64,000 nucleotides of DNA from Roseomonas gilardii subsp. gilardii (GTDB taxonomy: Bacteria > Pseudomonadota > Alphaproteobacteria > Acetobacterales > Acetobacteraceae), in the NCBI RefSeq assembly GCF_023078375.1, contig NZ_CP095554.1, positions 3,650,501 to 3,714,500 on the forward strand. The letters are read 5' to 3'. How positions within the stretch are numbered: the first letter of the stretch is position 1; each line of letters opens with the position of its first letter. The notes under the pieces are model-generated. The model was not told the origin of the DNA, did no database searches, and saw only the letters and a program-made list of their open reading frames with translations. A program made the translations under genes and the position numbers. Shown here one piece after another: positions 55,149 through 64,000 of this stretch.

Positions 55149-56039
55149 ATGCCCGAACTGCCCGAGGTCGAGACCGTGATGCGGGGCCTCTCCGCCGTGC
55201 TCACCGGCCGCGTCATCGCCCGCGCCGAGACCCGCCGCGCCGGGCTGCGCTGGCCCTTCCCGCCCGATCTGGCGATGCGCCTGACCGGGGCACGGGTGGA
55301 GGGGTTCCGGCGCCGCGCGAAATACATGCTGATGCGCCTTTCCACCGGCGATTCGATGCTGGTCCATCTCGGCATGTCCGGCCGCATGGTGGCGCGGCTG
55401 GACGAGGCGCCGCCCGTTCCTTCCCTCGGCCCGCAGGGTGCGGCCTCCGATGCCCGGGGCGCGGCGCCGGAGCGGCACGAGCATCTGGTGATGGAGACGG
55501 AGGATGGCTGGCGGGTGGGGTTCTGCGACCCGCGCCGCTTCGGGATGGTGGACCTCGTGCCCACCGCGGCGGAGGACTCGCACCGCCTCCTCGCCGGGCT
55601 GGGGCCGGAGCCGCTGGACGATGCCTTCACCCCCGCCGTCCTGTCCCGCGCCCTGGCCGGCAAGGCCACGCCGATCAAGGCCGCCCTGCTGGACCAGCGC
55701 GTCGTGGCCGGGCTCGGCAACATCTATGTCTCGGAGGCGCTCTACCGGGCTGGGATCTCTCCCCGCCGCCTGGCCGGCACGGTGCCCGGCGCCCGCGCCG
55801 CGCGGCTGGTGCCGGCGATCAAGGCGGTGCTGGAGGAATCCATCGAGGCCGGCGGCTCCTCCCTGCGCGACTATGTGCGGGCGGATGGCGAGGTCGGCTT
55901 CTTCCAGGAACGCTTCCACGTCTATGACCGGGAGGGCGGCGCCTGCCCCGCCTGCCCCGGCCCGCCGAAATGCCCCGGCATCGCCCGCATCGTGCAGGCC
56001 GGGCGCAGCACCTTCTTCTGCCCCAGGACGCAGCGCTGA
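55149..56039 (+). CDS. mutM: Formamidopyrimidine-DNA glycosylase
   Basis: A bifunctional DNA glycosylase/AP lyase that removes 8-oxoguanine, 296 aa. It begins [10 protein letters not shown], with Pro2 as the catalytic nucleophile and Glu3. [18 protein letters not shown] (H2TH region), the catalytic-type Lys in RRRAKYM, and [11 protein letters not shown] are present. The zinc finger is atypical: [12 protein letters not shown] supplies three cysteines, but the last canonical CPxC reads CPRTQR, with Thr in place of the fourth cysteine. An internal acidic Ala/Gly insert (about 98-115) is also present. Confidence 0.95.
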   Translation: MPELPEVETVMRGLSAVLTGRVIARAETRRAGLRWPFPPDLAMRLTGARVEGFRRRAKYMLMRLSTGDSMLVHLGMSGRMVARLDEAPPVPSLGPQGAASDARGAAPERHEHLVMETEDGWRVGFCDPRRFGMVDLVPTAAEDSHRLLAGLGPEPLDDAFTPAVLSRALAGKATPIKAALLDQRVVAGLGNIYVSEALYRAGISPRRLAGTVPGARAARLVPAIKAVLEESIEAGGSSLRDYVRADGEVGFFQERFHVYDREGGACPACPGPPKCPGIARIVQAGRSTFFCPRTQR

Positions 56040-56055
56040 GGCACAGGTCCACCGG

Positions 56056-56691
56056 TCAGGCGCGCCGGTTGTCGCCGCGCCAGCGCTCGATGGCGGCCAG
56101 GGCGGTCTCCGCATCGATGATGTCGGCATAGCGGCGGCCGATGTCGCGGAGATTGGCCTCGTGCGCCTCCTCCGTATGGTCGCCCACGCAGTCGCGCGGC
56201 ACCATCACGCGGAAGCCGAGGCTGAAGGCGTCGTTGACGCTGGCGCGGATGCAGCCGCTGGTGATGCAGCCGGTGACGATCACGGTATCCACCCTTTCCC
56301 GCGTCAGGATCGCGGCGGCGGGGGTGGCGAAGAAGATCGAGGGGGCGGATTTCACCAGCCTCACATCCGGTGCCTCCGCCGCGATGCGCGGGTCGAGTTC
56401 CGCTTCCGGCCCGTCCGGGTGGAACGCCGTCACCGCCGCGATCTTCCAGTGCGGCGCGGCGCGCGGACTGTCATAGGCGTTGACGCAGGCGATCACCGGC
56501 AGCCCTGCCGCCTTCGCCGCCCGCATCAGCCGTGCCGTGGCCTCCACCGCGCGGTCCACCATCGGTGCGCCGCCCATGGGGAAGGCCGGATCGGTGAAGC
56601 CGCGCTGGAAATCCACCACGACGAGGCCCGGCTTCTCGCCGAAGCCGATCTCCGCAGCGCCATAGCCACGCGCGGCATAGATGTCGGACAT
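56056..56691 (-). CDS. Isochorismatase-family cysteine hydrolase
   Basis: A 211-aa amidohydrolase-type enzyme of the isochorismatase superfamily, close to N-carbamoylsarcosine amidase and related hydrolases. The catalytic triad is visible: Asp in LVVVDFQRGF (about residue 29), Lys in RLVKSAPSIFF (about 117), and Cys in VTGCITSGCIRAS (about 154), with the cis-peptide loop before it. The ATG at 56691 has AGGAAG upstream. The natural substrate cannot be assigned from context. It is convergent with mutM, 16 bp away. Confidence 0.85.
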   Translation of the reverse strand: MSDIYAARGYGAAEIGFGEKPGLVVVDFQRGFTDPAFPMGGAPMVDRAVEATARLMRAAKAAGLPVIACVNAYDSPRAAPHWKIAAVTAFHPDGPEAELDPRIAAEAPDVRLVKSAPSIFFATPAAAILTRERVDTVIVTGCITSGCIRASVNDAFSLGFRVMVPRDCVGDHTEEAHEANLRDIGRRYADIIDAETALAAIERWRGDNRRA

Positions 56692-56818
56692 GAGGTCTTC
56701 CTGCTCCGGGCTGCCTGCTCTTCCCCGGCACATGCGAGCACCGTGCCGCCACCCCCGGTAGCGCCGGCGTGACCTTCCCGGCGTCCCCGCGTTCCTCCTG
56801 CGCAGAGGAGGCAAGGCC

Positions 56819-57607
56819 ATGGCTTGGTTCCACGACAGGTCCTGTGCGCATTGTGGCGGGCGCGGCCCGCTCTCGGCCATCGGGCTGGGTGTCGCCGCCG
56901 GCGTCACCGCGGCGGCGGGGCTGCTGCTGGGCCGGAAGGTGCTGGCCACGGCGCGCATCGGCCAGGGCCATCCGCTGAAGCACCGCGTCCTCGACCTCGC
57001 GGCCGGCGCCATGCAGGCGAAATATCCGCTGGAGGCGATGAGCACCTATCTGAACGGCTTCCACATGTATGCGGACGACATGGGCCGGCAGGTGGAGGCG
57101 ACGCATTTCTGCATCCATCTCAGGCACGACCTGCACCAATGCGTGATCTTCGATTCCAACCGTCCCGATGCCCGGCTGATCGGCATCGAGTACATCATCA
57201 GCGAGGAGCGCTTCCGCGGCCTGCCGGAGGAGGAGAAGCGCCTGTGGCACAGCCATCGCTACGAGGTGAAGTCGGGCCTGCTGGTGGCGCCCGGAATCCC
57301 GGAGCTGGCGGAGCGCGCCTATTTCAAGGATCTCGTCTCGACCTACGGCAAGACCTTCCACACCTGGCAGTATGACCGGGACGACTTCCCCTATGGCATC
57401 CCGCAACTGATGATGGGCTTCACCGGCGATGGGCAGGTCCGTCCGGACCTCGTCGAGGCCCGGGACCGGCGCCTGGGCGTTTCCACCGGCGCGCGGCGGC
57501 GCAAGCGGGAGGACCTCCCCATGCCGGAGATCGCGAAGGGCGCCAATTCCTGGGAAAGCGGCCGGACCGTCCAGACACGGCTGGAGGAACGCCCCATGCG
57601 CCGGTAG
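56819..57607 (+). CDS. DUF1264 (oil-body-associated-protein-like) protein
   Basis: A 262-aa protein of the DUF1264 family, known in plants as oil-body-associated proteins and found in fungi and some bacteria. An N-terminal Gly/Ala-rich hydrophobic stretch (AIGLGVAAGVTAAAGLLLG, about 20-38) may be a membrane anchor. The family core includes YLNGFHMYADDMGRQVEATH, FCIHLRHDLHQCVIFDS, LIGIEYIISEERF, LWHSHRYEVKSG and YGIPQLMMGFT. GGAGG precedes the ATG at 56819. Conserved His residues suggest a metal site, but the bacterial role is unknown. Confidence 0.85.
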   Translation: MAWFHDRSCAHCGGRGPLSAIGLGVAAGVTAAAGLLLGRKVLATARIGQGHPLKHRVLDLAAGAMQAKYPLEAMSTYLNGFHMYADDMGRQVEATHFCIHLRHDLHQCVIFDSNRPDARLIGIEYIISEERFRGLPEEEKRLWHSHRYEVKSGLLVAPGIPELAERAYFKDLVSTYGKTFHTWQYDRDDFPYGIPQLMMGFTGDGQVRPDLVEARDRRLGVSTGARRRKREDLPMPEIAKGANSWESGRTVQTRLEERPMRR

Positions 57608-57649
57608 GGCCCTGGTCCGCCTGGCGCCTTCCCCCGGCCCTTCCGGGGC

Positions 57650-57665
57650 GTTACATATCGGTAAC
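57650..57665. promoter_or_regulatory. Candidate operator before the ACS-type MFS gene
   Basis: GTTAC and GTAAC are inverted arms around ATATCG, 146 bp upstream of the permease start. It is a plausible GntR- or LacI-type site by symmetry only, and no regulator gene is adjacent. Confidence 0.3.
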
Positions 57666-57810
57666 ATGATCCTGCCCCCTGGCCCGCCTATCCTGGGGCG
57701 GCATTCCCGGCCCCCGCCTCTGTTCCCGGCGGGCAATACCTTTCGCCGTCCGCACGGTCCCTCTGTTGGGTGGGGAGGGACGGGATGCGAACCGAAATCG
57801 GGGAAGTATC

Positions 57811-59112
57811 GTGGTCCAAGAGAAGCAGGTGATCGCCAAGATCACCCGGCGTTTGATCCCGTTCCTGGGGATCATCTATCTGATCGCCTATATCGACCGG
57901 CAGAACGTCAGCTACGCCAAGCTGCAGATGGTCGGCGCGCTCGGCCTGTCGGAATACGCATACGGGCTCGGCGCATCGCTGTTCTTCATCGGCTATTTCA
58001 TCTTCGAGGTGCCGAGCAACATCTTCCTGGAGAAGTTCGGCGCGCCGCGCTGGTTCGCGCGCATCATGGTCACCTGGGGCGCCGTGACCGTTGCCCTCGC
58101 CTACACGCAGAGCACCACGATGTTCTACATCCTGCGCTTCCTGCTGGGTGTCTGCGAGGCCGGCTTCTTCCCCGGTGTGCTCTATCTCCTGACGCTCTGG
58201 TACCCGCATGAGTATCGCGGGCGCATGGTCGGCTCCTTCATGGTGTTCAGCGCCTTCGCGAATGCCATCGGCGCGCCGATCGGCGGCATGCTGCTCGACC
58301 TCGACGGCCGGGGCGGCCACCAGGGCTGGCAATGGGTCTTCCTGGTCACCGGCGTGCCGGCGATCCTGATGGGCATCGTGACGCTCTTCTACCTCGACCG
58401 CGGGCCGCAGGATTCCCGCATCCTGACGCAGGAGGAGAAGGACTGGCTGGCGCGCCGCCTCTCGGACGAGACGCAGCGCATGCGCAAGACCGAGCACCAC
58501 AACCCCCTCGCCGTGCTGGCGGACCGGCGGGTGCTGCTGATGTCGCTCTACTATGTTGCCTTCCCGCTCGGCGCCTATGGGCTCAGCTACTGGCTGCCAA
58601 CGATCGTGAAGGGCTTCGGCGTCAGCAACACCGCCAATGGCTGGATCAACGTGATCCCCTGGCTGCTGGTGGCGCTCGCCCTCTATGTCTGGCCGAAGCT
58701 CGCCGCGGGGAAGAGCCCCACCGCCTTCATCGTCATCCCCGCCCTGTTCGGCGCCGTCTGCCTCGTACTCAGCGTCTATGTGCCGGACAACACGCTGCGC
58801 TTCGTCTTCCTCTGCGGCGCGGCGGCCGGGATCTTCGCGCCGCAGCCGGTGCTCTGGGCCATCCCTTCGGCCTTCCTGACCGGCGCCTCGGCGGCGGCGG
58901 GCCTGGCGGCGATCAATTCGGTGGGCAATCTCGGCGGCTTCATCGCGCAGAACGCGATCCCCTGGATCCGAGACAGCACGGGGAGCAACACCATGCCGAT
59001 GCTCTTCCTCGCCGCCTGCCTGGTGCTCGGGGCGCTGATGACCTTCCTGGTCATGAGCGTGATCCGCAGCCATGGGGTGCGGGAGATCAAGGTGGCCAGG
59101 CCGGCGGAGTAG
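57811..59112 (+). CDS. MFS transporter, anion:cation symporter type
   Basis: A 12-helix permease of 433 aa, of the ACS family that carries organic anions such as phthalate, glucarate or tartrate. The first helix contains IIYLIAYIDRQNVSYAKLQM (YxDRxNVSYA-type motif), then FEVPSNIFLEKFGAPRWFARI, FLLGVCEAGFFPGVLYLLT and WYPHEYRGRMVG. The start is GTG 57811, with GGGGAAG 4 nt upstream; a longer ATG start at 57766 is less likely. No catabolic genes adjoin it, so the substrate is open. Confidence 0.9.
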   Translation: MVQEKQVIAKITRRLIPFLGIIYLIAYIDRQNVSYAKLQMVGALGLSEYAYGLGASLFFIGYFIFEVPSNIFLEKFGAPRWFARIMVTWGAVTVALAYTQSTTMFYILRFLLGVCEAGFFPGVLYLLTLWYPHEYRGRMVGSFMVFSAFANAIGAPIGGMLLDLDGRGGHQGWQWVFLVTGVPAILMGIVTLFYLDRGPQDSRILTQEEKDWLARRLSDETQRMRKTEHHNPLAVLADRRVLLMSLYYVAFPLGAYGLSYWLPTIVKGFGVSNTANGWINVIPWLLVALALYVWPKLAAGKSPTAFIVIPALFGAVCLVLSVYVPDNTLRFVFLCGAAAGIFAPQPVLWAIPSAFLTGASAAAGLAAINSVGNLGGFIAQNAIPWIRDSTGSNTMPMLFLAACLVLGALMTFLVMSVIRSHGVREIKVARPAE

Positions 59113-59150
59113 TCCCCGCCAGGGATGCCGCCACGGTGGCATCCCCCGCC

Positions 59151-59798
59151 TCAGCGCCGCAGCAGCCGCTCCGCGGCGGGCCGCCGCCGCTCCCAGCCCA
59201 GCCGCTCCAGCTCCGGCGCCGCTTCCTCCGCCTCCGGCCAGCCGAGGCAGAGATAGCCGATGAACAGCCAGTCCGCCGGCAGGTCGAGCACGCGCCGGAC
59301 CTCTGCCGGGTCGAGGATGGAGACCCAGCCCAGACCCACCCCCTCGGCCCGCGCCGCCAGCCACAGCGTGTGCAGCGCCATCACGGCGGAATAGGCCACG
59401 GTTTCCGGCATGGTCCCCCGGCCGAGCCCATGGCCCTGCGCCGGATCGCCCTCCGCGAAGAGGGCGAGGTGGCAGGGCGCTTCCTCCAGTCCGGCGAGCT
59501 TCAGCCTGGCATAGAGGCCGGCGCGTTCCTCCGCCTGCCCGGCCAGGGCCAGGGCGTTGCAGCGGGCGAAATCCGCCCGGATCGCCGCGCGCCGCGCCTT
59601 GTCCTCCACCGTGACGAAGCGCCAGGGCTGGCTCAGCCCGACCGAGGGGGCGAGGTTGGCGATCTCCAGCAGGTGCTCCAGCAGCCCGTCCGGCAAAGGG
59701 TCGCGGCGGAAATGGCGCACATCCCGCCGCCAGCGGAACAGGGCCGCCAGATCCGCCCGGAAGGCGTCGTCGAAACGGGGCGCATCGGCTTGGGGCAT
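59151..59798 (-). CDS. bluB: 5,6-dimethylbenzimidazole synthase
   Basis: An oxygen-dependent nitroreductase-fold enzyme of 215 aa that breaks FMN to make the lower ligand of cobalamin. The segments RRDVRHFRRDPLPDGLLEHLL, IANLAPSVGLSQPWRFV and SAVMALHTLWLAARAEGVGLGWVSILDP (quoted in parts) are characteristic of BluB. The ATG at 59798 starts at the expected N-terminus. With CobS and CobT in the same window it supports aerobic B12 synthesis. It is convergent with the MFS gene, 38 bp away. Confidence 0.92.
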   Translation of the reverse strand: MPQADAPRFDDAFRADLAALFRWRRDVRHFRRDPLPDGLLEHLLEIANLAPSVGLSQPWRFVTVEDKARRAAIRADFARCNALALAGQAEERAGLYARLKLAGLEEAPCHLALFAEGDPAQGHGLGRGTMPETVAYSAVMALHTLWLAARAEGVGLGWVSILDPAEVRRVLDLPADWLFIGYLCLGWPEAEEAAPELERLGWERRRPAAERLLRR

Positions 59799-59847
59799 GG
59801 CAGGGGTTCTACGCCCTTCGCCGGGGCATCTCCAGGAAGCGGTCCGT

Positions 59848-60957
59848 TCAGACCACCGGCACGTCCCGCATCCCGCCATGGCGGGCGACCAGCCGGGCGA
59901 TGACCGGGCCGAGCAGGATCACGATCACCAGCCGGATCGCCTGGAGGGCCATGACGAAGGAGAGGTCCACCTGGCTGGAGGCGGCGATCACCGCCACGGA
60001 ATCGATGCCGCCCGGGCTGGTGGCGAGATAGGCGGTCAGCGGGTCGATGCCGACCACATGCGTCAGCAGGGCCGCCAGCCCGCCGCAGAAGCCCATCAGG
60101 AGCAGGATCGAGACGGCGATGCGCGGCATGGCGCGCAGCGCGTGCATCAGCACGGCGCGGGTGAAGCTGAGCCCGATGCGCCAGCCCAGCACGGCATAGC
60201 TGGCGGCGAGCAGCCATTCGGGGAGCTGGATCTCCAGCAGGCCGGTGGCGTGCAGCACGGCGCCGATCAGCATGGGCACCAGCAGCGCCCCGGCGGGGAT
60301 GCGCGACCACTGGCCCAGGGCGCCGCCGCCGAAGGCCACGAGCAGCGTGCCCAGGAAGGGAACCGGGGCGAGCGGCGGAAACCAGACCAGGGCGGGCGCT
60401 TGCGCCCCGGAGGTGTCCACCCAGATCCGCGCGATCAGCGAGGCCGCGACCGCCACGAAGGCCACGCGGAGATACTGCATGAAGGCCACCAGCCGGGCAT
60501 CCGCGCCGAAGGCCTGGGCCATCAGCACCATGGCGGAGGCGGCGCCGGGGGTGGAGCCCCAGACCGCGGTGGTGCCCGGCAGCACGCCCCAGCGGCTCAT
60601 CAGCCAGCCCAGCACGCTGCTCGCCGCCAGGGTGGACAGCACCACGCCGAGGAAGAGCGGCCAGTCGGACAGGAAGGTGTGGATGATCTCCGCCGTGATG
60701 GAGACCGCCACCAGCGTGCCGACGATGCCCTGCACGCCGGTGAAGGCGAATTTCGGCATGCGCAGCGCGGCGCCGCCCACCGCCACCAGGATCGCCGCCA
60801 CCATGGGGCCGAGCAGCAACGCGGCCGGCAGGCCGGTGGTCATCAGCCCCCCGGCCAGCACGGCCGAGAGGAGGACGAGGAGCGCCCAGGAGGCGGGCAC
60901 CGGCAGGCGGCTCAGCAGGCCCTTGGTGGACGGGGGGAAAACCTGCTGGCGTGTCAC
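59848..60957 (-). CDS. AbrB family membrane protein (putative regulator/transporter)
   Basis: An integral membrane protein of about 369 aa with roughly ten helices and two internal repeats, of the family named AbrB (after an old ammonia monooxygenase-linked annotation, unrelated to the Bacillus DNA-binding AbrB). Typical segments are GLPAALLLGPMVAAIL, GTTAVWGSTPGAASAMVLMA and YLATSPGGIDSVAVIA. The GTG at 60957 has a purine-rich GAAGAAGAAGGCAGG upstream and is preferred to ATG 60996. Its function is unestablished. It lies 49 bp upstream of bluB on the same strand. Confidence 0.78.
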   Translation of the reverse strand: MTRQQVFPPSTKGLLSRLPVPASWALLVLLSAVLAGGLMTTGLPAALLLGPMVAAILVAVGGAALRMPKFAFTGVQGIVGTLVAVSITAEIIHTFLSDWPLFLGVVLSTLAASSVLGWLMSRWGVLPGTTAVWGSTPGAASAMVLMAQAFGADARLVAFMQYLRVAFVAVAASLIARIWVDTSGAQAPALVWFPPLAPVPFLGTLLVAFGGGALGQWSRIPAGALLVPMLIGAVLHATGLLEIQLPEWLLAASYAVLGWRIGLSFTRAVLMHALRAMPRIAVSILLLMGFCGGLAALLTHVVGIDPLTAYLATSPGGIDSVAVIAASSQVDLSFVMALQAIRLVIVILLGPVIARLVARHGGMRDVPVV

Positions 60958-61019
60958 GTCGGGCCTGCCTTCTTCTTCGTCTCGGGCCCCGCCCATGCGG
61001 TGGGGGGGCCGGGACTGCC

Positions 61020-62843
<1,824 letters not shown>

Positions 62844-62844
62844 T

Positions 62845-64000
62845 CTAGCGCTTCTCCTTGCGCCGGCTGGCGCGGAAGGCCGCCGCCATGCCTGGCTTCT
62901 CTTCCTGCCGGGCCCGGCCGAAGACCATGGAATCCGGCGCCACATCCGCCGTCACCGTGCTGCCCGCCGCGACGAAGGCGCCGTCGCCCAGGGCGAGGGG
63001 CGCGACCAGCGTGCTGTTGGAGCCGATGAAGCTGCCCGCGCCGATGCGGGTGCGGTGCTTGGCGAAGCCGTCGTAATTGCAGGTGATGGTGCCGGCCCCG
63101 ATATTGGCGCCCGCCCCGATCGCGGCATCGCCGAGATAGGAGAGATGGTTCGCCTTGGCGCCTTCGCCAAGCACGGCGTTCTTCAGCTCGACGAAATTGC
63201 CAACATGGGCGCGGCTTTCCACCACCGCGCCGGGGCGCAGCCGGGCGAAGGGGCCGATCACCGCATCCCGCCGAACCGTGCAGCCCTCCAGGTGGGAGAA
63301 GGCCCGGATCTCGACCCCGTCCTCCACCACGACGCCCGGGCCGAAGACCACGTCCGGCCCCACCGTGACATCGCGGCCCAGCACCGTGTCGTGGCAGAGG
63401 GTCACGCTGTCCGGCCGGATCAGCGTGGCGCCGTTCTCCATCGCGGCGAGGCGCAGGCTCGCCTGGACCGTGGCCTCGGCCCCGGCCAGCTCGGCGCGGC
63501 TGTTCACGCCACGGCACTCGGCCTCGCTCCCCTCCACCGCCACGGCGCGGCGGCCATCGGCGCGGCACAGCGCGACGAGGTCGGTCAGGTAGTATTCCCC
63601 GGCGGCGTTGTCGTTGCGCACCCGGCGCAGCCAGGGGAACAGGTCCGTACCGGCGGCGCAGACCACCCCGGCATTGCACAGGCCGACCGCCCGCTCCTCC
63701 CCGGTGGCGTCCTTGAACTCCACGATGCGGGAGATGCCGCCATCCGGATGCGGCAGGACCCGGCCATAGCGCGCCGGATCAGCCGGGCGCATGGCCAGCA
63801 GGGCGAGGTCCGCCCCCTCCCGCCGCGCCGCCTGGAGGCGGAGCATGGTCTCCGCCGTGATCAGCGGGTTGTCGGCATAGAGGACGGCGACATCGCCCTC
63901 GAACCCCTCCAGCACCGTGGCGGCCTGGAGCGCGGCATGGGCGGTGCCCAGGCGTTCCTCCTGCACCACACAGGGATAGGGGTCGGCCAGTTCGGCCACC
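62845..64000 (-). CDS. glmU: Bifunctional GlmU (5' partial)
   Basis: Glucosamine-1-phosphate acetyltransferase / N-acetylglucosamine-1-phosphate uridylyltransferase. The frame stays open to the right edge, so about 75 N-terminal residues, including the start and the nucleotide-binding loop, are outside. The visible uridylyltransferase part contains LGTAHAAL, YADNPLI and GLCNAGVVC. The left-handed beta-helix acetyltransferase has many hexapeptide repeats with VGNFVELKNAVLGEGAKANHLSYLGDA, quoted in part, and ITCNYDGFAKHRT. Together with GlmS and MurA it supplies the peptidoglycan precursor pathway. Confidence 0.97.
   Translation of the reverse strand, partial: VAELADPYPCVVQEERLGTAHAALQAATVLEGFEGDVAVLYADNPLITAETMLRLQAARREGADLALLAMRPADPARYGRVLPHPDGGISRIVEFKDATGEERAVGLCNAGVVCAAGTDLFPWLRRVRNDNAAGEYYLTDLVALCRADGRRAVAVEGSEAECRGVNSRAELAGAEATVQASLRLAAMENGATLIRPDSVTLCHDTVLGRDVTVGPDVVFGPGVVVEDGVEIRAFSHLEGCTVRRDAVIGPFARLRPGAVVESRAHVGNFVELKNAVLGEGAKANHLSYLGDAAIGAGANIGAGTITCNYDGFAKHRTRIGAGSFIGSNSTLVAPLALGDGAFVAAGSTVTADVAPDSMVFGRARQEEKPGMAAAFRASRRKEKR

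Overview
The window is a GC-rich (roughly 70%), densely coded chromosomal segment of an alphaproteobacterium. Gene content fits Acetobacteraceae (Roseomonas-like): short-form HisG, aerobic cobaltochelatase CobS/CobT, BluB, CoaBC next to Dut, an Atm1-type exporter, DUF2889, DUF4260 and DUF1264 proteins, and a fused AroK-AroB. Taxonomy is inferred from gene content only. One tRNA gene (Thr, GGT) is present. I saw no rRNA, CRISPR array, insertion sequence or prophage.

Layout. 1-3.3 kb: murA (5' end cut by the window), hisG, hisD. 3.3-9.1 kb: HpcH-type aldolase, small coiled-coil protein, tRNA-Thr, membrane GGDEF-EAL protein, orphan TRAP binding protein, small secreted protein. 9.1-19.4 kb: argJ and parvulin isomerase, a tannase-like esterase, a monocarboxylate-type Na+ symporter with its DUF3311 partner, then secA and a transglutaminase-like protein. 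19.4-23.7 kb: two large glycosyltransferases, largely of lower GC than their surroundings, the best candidate for acquired DNA. 23.8-31 kb: accA, PAP2 phosphatase, xerD with a 48-aa membrane protein upstream, aroKB, DUF2889, acyltransferase 3. 31-37.5 kb: BolA, J-domain protein, CobS, CobT, phytase-like lipoprotein, degenerate histidine kinase, rpmB. 37.5-42.7 kb: ABC exporter, Nudix hydrolase, SDR, a broken LuxR-type regulator. 42.7-51.1 kb: a leftward run of DUF4260, ThiF/MoeB-like, DsrE, SH3, three nitrile-hydratase/thiocyanate-hydrolase-type subunits and a large unknown protein, divergent from coaBC-dut. 51.1-64 kb: peptide-type binding protein, MFS permease, ubiE, mutM, isochorismatase-like hydrolase, DUF1264 protein, ACS-type MFS permease, bluB, AbrB-family membrane protein, glmS, and glmU (5' end beyond the window).

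Pathways represented: peptidoglycan precursors (GlmS, GlmU, MurA), histidine (HisG, HisD), arginine (ArgJ), chorismate (AroKB), fatty acids (AccA), CoA (CoaBC), ubiquinone (UbiE), and cobalamin (CobS, CobT, BluB). A cobalt-type nitrile hydratase-like centre lies in the same window.

The most notable general observation is that argJ, secA, a nitrile hydratase beta-type subunit and an MFS permease are each split by what looks like loss of exactly one base. The tannase 5' end shows the same signature, and the LuxR-type gene carries an in-frame TGA. SecA is essential, so at least that break is more likely a sequence error than biology. Breaks are annotated as seen.
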